In this document: piece by piece, positions 48,201 through 60,200 of the stretch
How the letters are laid out: every line of letters begins with the position of its first letter
Position numbering within the stretch: position 1 is the stretch's first letter
Assembly: GCA_020631735.1 (NCBI GenBank)
Contig: CM036159.1
Location: forward strand, 20,995,511 to 21,059,510
Direction: 5' to 3'
From: Saccharum officinarum
Lineage: Eukaryota; Streptophyta; Magnoliopsida; Poales; Poaceae
Length of the DNA: 64,000 bases
Made by a program: the position numbers and the translations under genes
The notes under the pieces: model-generated
The model's database searches: none
Told to the model about the DNA's origin: nothing
The model's input: the letters and a program-made list of their open reading frames with translations, nothing else

Positions 48201-51200
48201 TCTTGTTGAAGAGCGGTGATGATCCGGCGGAGAAGTGGGTCACTGGAGGCTGTGAGGACAATGTCATCAACATAGAGCAGCAAGTACGCAGTGTCGGCTC
48301 CATGGTGATAGATAAACAGAGATGTATCAGACTTGGCCTCCACAAACCCCAGTGTCAGCAGGAAAGCAGCAAACTGATGGTTCCACGCCCGGGGTGCCTG
48401 CTTGAGACCGTAGAGAGACCTGTTGAGCCGGCAGACCATGTCAGTACGGGAGGAATCAACGAACCCCGCCGGCTGACTGCAGTACACTGTCTTGGTGAGA
48501 AAGCCGTGCAGAAAAGCATTCTTGACGTCCAGCTGATGGACGGGCCACGACCGAGCAAGCGTCAGTGAGAGCACGGTGCTGACGGTGGCCGGCTTGACCA
48601 CCGGGCTGAAGGTCTCATCATAGTCGACCCCAGGGCGCTGAGTGAAGCCCCGGAGAACCCAGCGAGCCTTGTAGCGCTCGAGAGTGCCATCAGCCCGACG
48701 CTTGTGGGTCCAGATCCACTTGCCGGTGACGACGTTGGAGCCCGGTGGCCAGGGCACCAACTCCCACGTCTGGTTGGCGAGGAGCGCGGCGTACTCCTCT
48801 TCCATCGCGCGACGCCAGTGAGGATCCAACAGGGCGTCACAGACGGAAGAGGGTACCGGGGAGACCGGCGCGTCGCCGGTCGATGCCGCAAGGGCCCGGG
48901 GTGGCAGTGTGCCAGCTGCGTGCCGTGTCACCATCGGGTGAACATGCCGCGGGTATCGGTGAAGAAGCGGCGGGTGGTAGACCGGCGGTGCGTCACGGGC
49001 CGGCGGGGACTGAGGCGGTGGTGTCGGTGTCCCCGGCGGAGAAGGGACCGTGAGTGGCGGCGGCTGCGGCCTGCGCTGGTACACCCGTACCGGCGCTGTG
49101 TACCGCGAAGGAGGTGCCAGGGCAGCACCGAGCGACGGCGACCGGCACGGCCCCCCCGGGGCAGTATCGGGGAACCCCTTTACACTCTTCGCTTACCGAC
49201 GGCTACTTCATCTTCTTCGCCGTCCGTTTTGTCAGCTGCCTTCGCCGCCTCTACCTCCTCTACTACTTGGCACCGGCACCTCGGCCATCCTGGACGTGAT
49301 GCCCTGATGCAGCTCAGTCGTAGCTCCGACATTCCATGTACTCGGGCTCATGCTGAGCATTTGTGTCATGCGTGCCAATTGAGCTGACATGTTCGTCTTC
49401 CTTTTCATAGTTCTTCACATGCGGCCCGCATTTTTGATCTTGTACATTGCGACCTATGGACATCTCCTGTTATCATTATTTCTGGTTATAAGTACTATCT
49501 CGTGGTGGTCGATGATTTCTCTCATTACTCGTAGACTTTTCTCCTACGTGCGAAGTCCGATACTTTTTCCACGCTTCTTCATTTCTTCACCTGGGTGTCC
49601 ACACAGTTCGGCCTCACCATCAAGGCCGTCCAGTGTGACAATGGTCGCGAGTTTGATAACTCCACCTCTCGTGCTTTCTTCCTCTCTCATGGTGTCCAGT
49701 TGCGCATGTCTTGCCCATATACCTCCTCACAGAATGGCAAGGCAGAACGCATGATTCGCACCACCAACGACACCGTGCACACCCTTCTGTTTCAGGCGTC
49801 TCTTCCTGCTCGCTTCTGGGCGGAGGGCCTGCACACCTCCACGTTTTCCCCCCTCTCCCATCCTCTTCCTGGGCCCAAGTGTCGTCTACCCCCACCCGCC
49901 CCCTGCTCCCTGGCGCCGCCACCCACCCCCTGCTTCCTGGTGCCGCCGCCGGCCCAGCAGGCGGCGCCGCCCCTGCGGCCGCTGCTGGGCCCCCTCCTCC
50001 GGGTCCGCGCGCCGCTGGCGCCACCGCCCTGGCAGGCGCGGGTGTCGCTACCGCTGCGGGCGCAGGCGTGGGGGGCGCTGCTGCCGCGGGTGCGGGTGGT
50101 GCTGCTGCTGCGGCCGCAGGCGCTGCTGCTGCTGCGGCCGGGGGCGCGAGCCTCGGCTCGGGCGCTGCTGCTGCCGAGCCGGCCGCGACGCCGTCCTCCT
50201 CTCTGGGACTCACCTCCCCGGTGCCGATCTGGATGCCGCTGGACTTCTTCCCGGCGTCCCTGCCTTCCCGGCCCCGCCTCAGCCGCCCATGACCCTCCTC
50301 TACACCGGTCGTGACGACTCCACTCTCGCCGCTGCCCTCGTCGCCGCTCGGGCTGCAGCTGCTGAGGGCCAGGCCCGCCTTCGCGCGGCAGCCCTCGCCT
50401 GGGAGCGCGAGCGGGATGCGGCCGATGCTCTGGCCCGCCAGATCGCTGATGTGGAGCAGCGCCTCGTCCCTCCCGTCTACCACGATCTCGGGGCCACCTC
50501 CTCCGGCTCGGCTGGCCACCGCTCGTCCACCACCGCGGTCATCTGGCACGACCCGGCCGATCCTCTCGTGGCGCAGCTTCACTACCAGGCCGGGGGGTCC
50601 AGAACATCCGCCTGCTCGTCCCGGTGGTTCTCCAGCCAGAGTCGCCCTCCTACGCCCGTTGGCGGGACTTGGTCCTCCTCACCCTCCGCCGCTACGCCCT
50701 TGACGACCACGTCCTCGTCGATGCCACGGTCGCGGCTCAGACCCCCTCGTGGATGCGCCTTGACAGCATCGTCCTCATGGATCATCGGGACGATCTCCCT
50801 CGACCTCCACGACCTCGTCCGCAACACGGCGGATGCTCGCCAGGCCTGGCTGGCCCTTGAGGGCCAGTTTCTGGGCAATGCCGAGGCTTGGGCTCTGAGG
50901 CTCGATGCGAGTTTCAGAACCTTCGTCCAGGGTGACCTCACTGTTGGCGAGTTCTGCCGCAAGATGAAGACCATGGCAGACTCCCTCGGTGACCTTGGCT
51001 GGCCCGTGGAGGACCGCATCCTCGTCCTCAATGTCCTCCGCGGGCTCAGCGACCGCTACGCCCACCTCCGGACATGGATCACCCGCCAGCGCCCCTTCCC
51101 CACCTTTCTCCAGGTCCGTGACGATCTTGTCATGGAGGAGCTTGCTCAGGGTCTCCAGCCTAGGTCCACCGCCGCCCTGGGGTCCTCGACTTCCTCGACG

Positions 51201-54200
51201 GCCCTTGCAGCCACTACGCCGCGTCCGTTCGCTCCACCGCGTCCGTCCGCTACGCCGCCGTCGTCCCTTCTTGGTCCTCCTCCCTCTGGGCTGAGTGGGG
51301 GTGGGGGGGCCGTGGCGGTCGCCATCGCCGCGCACTGGACATGGGGGGGCGTGACGGGACCAACCAGGTGGCGCCGACGGCTCCACAGGGTGCACCATGG
51401 CCGTCCTTCCACAACCCGTGGTCTGGGCGCATCTTTATGTGGCCTTTCCACGCTCCTGGTGGTGAGCCTCGCCCACCGGCGGCCATGTTCACTGGTGCTC
51501 CACCTCCCGGCGTCTCCACTACGTCTCTGTGGACCACACCCTCCGGCACCCCGCCCGGGCTTGCCGGTTGGGACCAGGCGGCCTTGGCTCGTTCGTTCAG
51601 CACCATGGGCCTGACACCCCCTGTCGGTCCTGAGTGGATCGCCGACTCGGGTGCCACCTACCACACCACCCCTGACCCTGGTATACTTTCTTCTGTCCAT
51701 TCTCCCTCTTCTTCTCTCCCTTCGTCCATTATGGTCGCAAATGGTTCGTGTCTTCCTGTCACATCTGTGGGTACCGCCGGTGCTCATGGCTCCTTTCGTC
51801 TTCCTGATGTTCTTGTCGCTCCTTCTATGGTTCACAACCTCCTTTCTATTCGTCGTTTTACAGCTGACAATTCTTGTTCTGTGGAATTTGACTCTTCTGG
51901 TCTTACTGTAAAGGATTTGGCTTCCCGGCGTCCTCTGCTCCGATACCATGCTAGAGATTGTGTTTCTATTAATTTGGGCTAACCCTAGAAGGGTAGCTAT
52001 ATAGGTAACCATACATGGGCCACATGGGCCTAGCCTAATGGGCCTAATACACTCACATTCCAACAAGATCCAATAAGGCAAATAGCAGATATTACAATGA
52101 CATTATGTATATATAGATGAATTACCATTGACAGGTTTCTCCACAAAAGGCTTCAAAAACCGCTTCCCATGGACCTCAACAAAATCTTCTTGCTCAATGA
52201 AGTAGTCCAGCTCTTGGTACGGATATTCTCTATTGACAAGAGCATAACTGGGCACAGGAATTCCATACTTCTCCAGATGCTTAAGCATGCAAATTGTTCG
52301 AAGGAAAAAAAATGAGAATAAATAAGAAGCCATCTTAATACATTGGGTCAAATCTTTTTTAGACCAACACATTGAATTAGTTAAGGAAATCATTGCGATG
52401 TAGTGGCTGATTAACAATTATAATACTTAAGACCAGTAAATTCCAAGGTAGATTGCCAAACTTGTCTGCCTCATTTTTTTTCTCAAACACGCAGGAAAGT
52501 TGTGTATCATTATATTAAGAAGAAGAAAATGGTATGAAACCCAAACAACACCACACTCACACCGCACCTCACTCAAATAAACACTGCTAGCCTATTACAG
52601 AAAAAGACTTGACATCGACCAAGAAAGAGCCCTAGTTTGCACTTGGCACTAGAGCGAAGAGATGGGAAATTCCTCTAGCCCCAGCCAGACTCCAAAAAAA
52701 TAACTCCTCTCTAATGAGAAGCATAATACCAGTCAGGTTGGGGGTAATCCCATCAAACACGCAGCAATTGCAGTGATTCCAGATTGACCAAGCCCCCAAA
52801 ATTATGATAGAATTGAGACCTTTTCTGATCTGACCATCCACTCTAGAAACTGATCTTGCCCACCAGTCATTAAAGGATATGTTGTCAGGCTGAGGGGCAG
52901 GGACTGCAGACCAAATTTCTGTAGGATGTTGAACCACAATTGCTGAGTGAAAACACATGAAACGAGGAAGTGGTTGTCTCCTCAGGGTGTGGCAGCCCCC
53001 CCTTGGTGAGGCGATCAGCTGTCCAACATTTGTTATGGCCTTACGAGCAACCAATCACATGAAGAATTTACACTTACCAGGTGCCCAGCTCTTCCATATT
53101 CTTTCCCATGGCCTGAACTGAACTGCACCAATGAACAGCCCTTCATATGCAGATTTTGCAGAGTATTTTCTTGAAGCTGATAGTTGACAAGTATATGAGT
53201 CCTCTACCTCTGGCTGCAGTACAAAAACTGAAAGGAGGTCCCATAGGCCAAGGTATGCAGTCAAGGCAACCACTGTCAGTGCTCCCTGTATATCAGAGAT
53301 CCATCGCATCTCAGTAAGGGCTTCAAACACAGTCCTTTTATTTGCTCTGTTGTAATCGGGCTGGACCTCTGTTCTCAGTCTGTTGTACTTTCTTTATCTA
53401 TCTTAATGAAATGACACGCAGCTCTCCTGCGTAGTTCGAGGGGAAAAAAACAGTGGATAACTGGACGTGAACCTGTGACAAGAGGTTTAGCTACCTCTAG
53501 TCTATTGAGGTACCTGTATTGAAACCAGTTGTGTGTCCTGTGCATTGCTCAACTCAACAAGCCATGTCATTGGTTATACATGACTTAGCACGCTAATGAT
53601 CTAGAGTGACACGCTTAAACAAGTAGCCTAAAGATGCAGTTTGGAGTCCCATGACCTACTTGAATCAGCTAAGCAATCCAGTGATTCACTGTGCAATTCA
53701 CTCTCAATGATGTCTATCAAAAGAGTCAATGGTCATCAAAACTGCAAAGCTATAATCAGTTACGCGGAGATAATTTAGCGTAAACATTTAATCAAAAAAA
53801 TGTTCACAGTTTGTCGTCATGCTACACATCCATTTACTGACTATTGTTGGGAGAAACAATGGTAATCTAAAATGCTCATTGCCTGCATTACTGAACTACT
53901 TCTAAAAAAGGTTAGTCTATACAAAACCACCACCTATCCACTTTGATAACATGCAGAAGATTACTGCTTTGAGCACAATTATAGTGTACAAATAGAAAGT
54001 TAAACAGAAGTGCATATGAACAGAGGATAAGGATGAGTTTAGCTGCGTGCAATAGAAGACGCAAGAATTTCACAGCAATACCTCGTAGACTTTTCTGCGA
54101 TCATGGAGGAGGTATTGTGGCTCCAATTCATTCACCAAAAAAGGCCTACCATTCATGCAGAACAAGGTCAGGGAAACTAACTGGAATATCAAGAATTACA

Positions 54201-57200
54201 GAAAAGAACTCATCTATTCACTTAAGAAATAAAGTTTCCGCATCTGAGAATGTAAGGTAGTACTTAATTTTAAGTGTTAGTTTATTAAATTAGGGCAGAA
54301 AAGACTCCCAGTGGTATTGCTAATACGTACTCCCTCACTGTTTTTTTTATTTGAATCATATTCCTCAAGAGTCGTCATGAATGATAATTTGGATTACCTA
54401 GTACATAGAAAGGGTAAACTATGCAATGATCATGTAGATTTGACTAATTGGGTATGCATGTTTACAGATAAAAAGACTAAAGAAGACAAAAGATCATTGA
54501 ATAGGAAGAATTAGTGAAGTTTTAGTTTTATGCTACTGCAAACCTGTCTAGGACAAGGAGCTTCGAATAATGACTTTTAAGTGATCATATCTCCTTCAAG
54601 GAGTGTGCAATACACATCCACTACTTGACCAACTTAAATGTTAGTCCTTAGTTGTTATCTCTGCAACTAGAGAATCGGCAATAGTTGCCTTCTGGTTAGT
54701 GCTGGAAACTATTGCTCAATTGGGCCAACTCCCATAGGGTAGTGGCTGTATAAGAGTGCATACATGGCCCTTAATGGGCCTATACTCCAACCCCCCCCCC
54801 CCCCCCGCAGTCTGAACTTCCGGCGCAGCGGAGTTATGGACTGGACATGAAAGAAAATACACACACGAGCCCCCCACAGACGCAACTAGCCACTGGTGAT
54901 GTTGAGGCTGGAGCGAAACTCGGTGAAGGTCGAGGATGGGAGGCCCTTGGTGAAGATGTCGGCGAACTGGGATGTGGTCGGGACGTGGAGGACCCGCACC
55001 TCGCCGATGGCAACCCGATCGCGGACAAAGTGGAGGTCGATCTCGATATGCTTGGTCCGTTGGTGCTGAACAGGGTTGGTGGAGAGGTAGACCGCACTGA
55101 CGTTGTCGCAGTAGACCAATGTGCTCCGTAGGAGAGGGCTATGGAGCTCTCCAAGGAGCTGCCGGAGCCAAGAGGCCTCAGCCACGCCGTTGGCGACAGC
55201 GCGGTACTCAGCCTCGGCACTGGAGCGGGAGGCCACCTGCTGGCGCTTGGACGACCAGGACACCAGGTTGCCGCCCAAGAAGACGCCGTAGCCGGAGGTG
55301 GAGCGCCGAGTGTCCGGACAGCCGCCCCAGTCGGCGTCAGTGTAGACAATCAGGTCAGTGGAGGAAGAACGGCGGTGGAGTAGCAAGCCGTAGTCGACGG
55401 TGACCTGGAGGTAGCGAAGGAGACGCTTGAGAGCAGTGAGGTGGGGCTCCCGGGGGTCATGCATATGGAGACAGAGCTGCTAAACGGCATAAGTGATGTC
55501 CGGCCGGGTGAAGGTGAGGTACTAAAGTGCACCAGCAAGACTCTGGTATGCAGTGGGATCTGCCACTGGGGTGCCCTCAGCCTCTGATAGCTTGCCCTGT
55601 GTGTCAACTGGAGTGGAGCAGGGGTTGCAGTCAGTCATCCCAGCTCGCTCCAGGATGTCAAGAGTATACTGCCGCTGGTGAAGAAGTAACCCTGCAGAAT
55701 GAGGCTCAACAGTGACCCCGAGGAAGTGGTGGAGCACACCGAGATCCTTCATAGCAAACTCCTGCTGAAGAGAGGTGATAATCCGGCGGAGGTGTGACTC
55801 ACTGGAGGCTGTGAGAACAATATCATCAACATAGAGCAGCAGGTACGTAGCCTCAGCCCCACGGTGATAGATGAACAGGGATGTATCTGACTTAGCTTCC
55901 ACAAACCCCAGTGTCAGGAGGAAAGCGGCAAACCGATGGTTCCATGCCCGGGGGGCCTGCTTGAGGCCGTAGAGAGACTTGTTGAGCCGGCAGACCATGT
56001 CAGGATGAGAGGAGTCAACAAACCCCGCTGGCTGACTGCAGTAAACTGTCTCAGTGAGAAGACCATGCAGGAAGGCATTCTTCACGTCCAGCTGATGCAT
56101 GGGCCAGGAGCGAGTGAGAGCCAGTGAGAGCACCGTGCGGACGGTGGCCGGCTTGACCACTAGGCTGAAGGTCTCATCATAGTCAACCCCAGGGCGCTGA
56201 GTGAAGCCCCGGAGAACCCAACGAGCCTTGTACCTCTCGAGGGTACCATCGGCCCGGCGCTTGTGTGTCCAGATCCACTTGCCGGTGACGACGTTGGAGC
56301 CCGGCGAACGGGGCACCAAAACCCATGTCTGGTTGGCGAGGAGGGCCGCATACTCCTCTTCCATCGTGCGGCGCCAGTGAGGGTCTGACAAGGCTGCGCG
56401 GACGGAAGAGGGTACCGGAGAGACCTGCGAGTCCCCGGGCACCGTGGCAAGAGCCCGGGGCAGCAGGGTCCCAGCCGCGTGTCGCGTCACCATAGGGTGG
56501 ACATGACGTGGGTGTCGGTGAAGGAGCGGTGGGTGTTACACCGGCGTCGCGACACGAGCGGGCGGAGGCCGCGGCGGCGGAGTCGGTGTCGCCGGCGGGG
56601 AAGAAGTCGCCGGTGACCTCGGCGAAGAAGGGGCCACCGGTGGCCCGGTGGGGACGGCGGCGGCGGCGGCGCGGCCCAAGCACGGCGCTGGTACACGAGC
56701 ACCGGTCGGGCGAAGCGCGCCGGTGGCGCCGGAGTCGACGGCCTGGACCCCGCGTCAGGCGTAGTGACGGGGGCCGACCCAGAAGGGGACCCCTCCAGGC
56801 CCGGCGAGGGAGCAGGGCCAGAGGTGTCACTGGACGGCGGCGAGCTGGGGCACGGCCCCGACGAGGGGCACGGCGATGCAGTGCCTGCAGGAGACAGCTG
56901 AAAAGGTGGCTCGACCACCGTGTCAGTGGGAAACAGTGAGAAGAGGTCAAGCTCCGGGGTGGAAGTGGGAGGGGTGGTGGTGGAGAAGGAGAAGACAGAC
57001 TCATCGAACATCACATGGCGAGAGATGAGGACCCGGCGAGAGGTAAGGTCGAAGCACCGGTACCCCTTATGATCCGGGGAGTACCCGAGGAAGACACAGA
57101 TAGTCGACCGGGGAGCCAGCTTGTGCGGAGCGGTGGCTGTGGTGTTAGGGTAGCAGGCACACCCGAAGACTCGGAGGTGATCGTACCGAGGAGGGGTACC

Positions 57201-60200
57201 GAAAAGCGCGTGGTGTGGTGTGGGAGCTGGGCAGGCAGCGGAAGGAAGACGGTTAAGGAGATAGGTGGCAGTGTGAAGACTCTCAGCCCAGAAGTGAGCA
57301 TGAAGTGAAGCCTGGAGCAGAAGAGTGTGCATAGTGTCATTAGTAGTGCGAATCATGCGCTCCGCTTTGCCGTTCTGAGCAGAGGTATACGAGCAAGACA
57401 TGCGCAACTGGACCCCGTGAGAGAGGAAGAAGGCACGGGAGGTGGAGTTATCGAACTCACGACCGTTGTCGCACTGGACGGCCTTGATGGTGAGGCCGAA
57501 CTGAGTGGACACCCAAGCGAAGAAGTGGAGAATCGCGGGAAAAGCATCCGACTTGGCCCGTAAGGGAAAAGTCCACGAATAATGAGAGAAATCATCAACC
57601 ATCACAAGATAATATTTATAGCCAGAAATACTTATGACGGGAGACGTCCATAGGTCGCAATGTACAAGATCAAAAGTGCGGGCCGCATGTGAAGAACTAT
57701 GAAACGGAAGTCGAACATGACGGCCCAGTTGGCACGCATGACACAAATGCTCATCGTGAGCTCGAGTACAATGAATGTCGGAGCTACGACTGAGCTGCAT
57801 CAGGGCATCACGGCCAGGATGGCCGAGGCGCCGGTGCCAAGTAGTGGAAGATGGAGTGGCGGCGAAAGCAGCTGACAAAAGAGCCAGCGAAGAAAACGAC
57901 GCAGACGCTGGGAACCGAAGAGTGTAAAGGGGCCCCGTGCTATCACATCGGAGCAGAGGACGCCGGGAAGCCAAATCCTTCGCAGTAAGACCAGAAGAGT
58001 CAAACTCCACAGAACAAGAATTGTCAGCTGTAAAACGACGAATAGAAAGAAGATTGTGAACCATCGAAGGTGCAACAAGCACATCAGGAAGACGAAAGGA
58101 GCCAGGGGTGCCAGTGGCACCCACTGACGTGACAGGAAGACAAGAATCATTTGCGACCATGATGGACGAAGGATGAGATGAAGAGGGAGGGTGAATGGTC
58201 GAGAGTATACCAGGGTTGGGGGTGGTGTGGTAGGTAGCCCCCGAGTCAGCGATCCACTCGGGACCGACAGGAGGTGTCAGGCCCATAGTGCTGAAAGAGT
58301 GGGCCAAGGCCTCCTGGCTCCAACCGGTCGGCCCAGGCGAGACGTCGGAGGGTGCAGCCCACGGGGACGCTGGGTGAAACCCCGGAGGTGCACCAGCAAG
58401 CATGGCGGCCGGCGGGCGAGGCTCACCACCTGGAGCCTGGTAGGGCCACATGGAGATGCGCCCTGACCATGGGTTGTGGAACACCTCGTGGCTCACCACC
58501 TGGAGCCAGGGAGCACCTCGTGGCTGCTGTGGTGGAGGCGGGTTGGCCCCACGTCCCCCCCCCACGGCGGCCACCGCGGCGACGACAGCCCCCCCACCCC
58601 CGCTCGGCCCGGGGGGAGGAGGGCCCAGAACAGACGACGGTGGTGGAGTAGAAGGACGTGTCGGCGGGGTAGCAGCCAGGGCAGTCGAGGACCCTGGAGC
58701 GGAGAGAGGTCCCGGTGCGGGGGTGGACCCCGGTGGGCCTCCCTGAGTGAGCTCCTCCATCGCAAGGTCGTCGCGGACCTGCAGGAAGGTGGGGAACGGC
58801 TTCTGGCGTGTGATCCACGTCCGGAGGTGGGCGTAGCGGTCACTGAGCCCGCGGAGGACGTTGAGAACGAGGATGCGGTCCTCCACGGGCCAGCCGAGGT
58901 CACCGAGGGAGTCCGCCATGCTCTTCATCCGGCGGCAGTAGTCGCTGACGCAGAGGTCGCCCTGTACGAAGGTGCGGAAGCTCGCGTCGAGACGCAGAGC
59001 CCGGGCCTCGGCATTGCCCAGAAACTGGCCCTCGAGCGCCAGTCAGGCCTGGCGAGCGTCCATCGAGGTGCGGACGATGTCGTGAAGGTCGAGGGAGATC
59101 GTCCCGATGATCCAGGAGAGGACGATGCTGTCGAGGCGTAGCCACGCGGGGGTCTGGGCCGCGACCGAGGCGTCGACGAGGACGTGGTCGTCGAGGGCGT
59201 AACGGCGAAGGGTGAGGAGGACCAGATCCCGCCAGCGAGCGTAGGAGGGCGACTCGGGCTCGAGGACGACCGGAACGAGCAGCCGGATGTTCTGGACACC
59301 CCGGCCTGGTAGTGGAGCTGTGCGATGAGGGGATCTGTCAGATCATGCCCGATGACCGCGGCGGTGGATGCACGGTGACCAGTCGAGCCGGAGGAGGTGG
59401 CAGCACCGTCGTGGAAGACAGGAAGTGCGAGACGCTGCTCCGCATCGTCGATCTGGCGGGCCAGAGCTTCGGCGGCATCCCGCTCGCGCTCCCAAGCGAG
59501 GGCGGCGGCACGGACCCGAGCCTGGCTTTCTGCAGCCACAACATGGGCAGCCTCGAGGGCGGCAGCCAGGGTGGTGTCAAGACGCGCGATGTAGAGGTGA
59601 GACGGGGGCGGCGGAGGTGCGGCAGGGAAGGTAGAACCACCCTGGGCCAGCACGCCCGCCCCAGCGGGGAAAGCAGCAGCAGCAGCAGCAACGAGGGCGT
59701 TTGTCGCAGTGGAGGTCGGAGGTGGAGGAGCCAGGGCCGGAGCAGAGGGAGGCATCCCCAGGCCGGCTACAATGGCGGCGGCGGCGGCTGCAGAGGCGCC
59801 TGCGCCAGGGAGGACGGCGCCCGCGGCCGTGGCGTCCTCTGCGTCGCCCCCCCCCCCCCCCCCGCGCCGGGAAGAGGAGGATCGGTGCCAGCGCCAGGGC
59901 CCCCTGCACCCGCGGCGAAAACGGTAGCGGCGCCGTGAGGCCACTGGCCGGCGGGAGGAGGGCCGCGCGGGCCTGCCGCGGCGGCGCCCGGGGGTCGCGG
60001 GTCTGTGGCAGCGGCGACAGGCGCGCGCAGGCCAGGTCCGGCGGCGGCGGCGCCAGAGCTCTGCGCGACGTGCGCCCAGGTGGGAGAAGAGAGAGGGGGG
60101 AAGGAGTAGAAGTAAGAAGGGGGGGGAGGAGGCCGTCCGGCCATGGGGGCGGCGGTGGCGGCGCCGACGGCGGCCTGCCTGCCCAGCGGCGGCTCTGGGA

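Larger units (their letters stand above)
47125..52065 (-). mobile_element. Copia element F with two internally inverted segments, VIH intron 6
   Basis: 4941 bp. LTRs 47125-47241 and 51949-52065 (117 bp, two differences). Perfect TSD AGATC (47120-47124, 52066-52070). The left PPT and right PBS remnant show a minus-strand element. RT-RNase H (47331-49170) is on the minus strand as expected. However, the integrase segment (about 49174-49842) and the gag-protease segment (about 49843-51943) both read on the plus strand, each flipped in its proper place. The integrase C-terminal region and gag start are missing. Confidence 0.93.

Noticed and set aside
49174..51943. A separate plus-strand Copia element nested in F
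   Set aside because: No plus-strand LTR, PBS, PPT or TSD accompanies it, and its content is exactly what F lacks in the minus orientation.
52472..53451. Twin-primed single LINE
   Set aside because: Both arms end in their own poly(A) tail, which twin priming does not produce.
54320..54520. Stowaway MITE
   Set aside because: One CTCCCTC-like end without a partner terminus or TA duplication pair.
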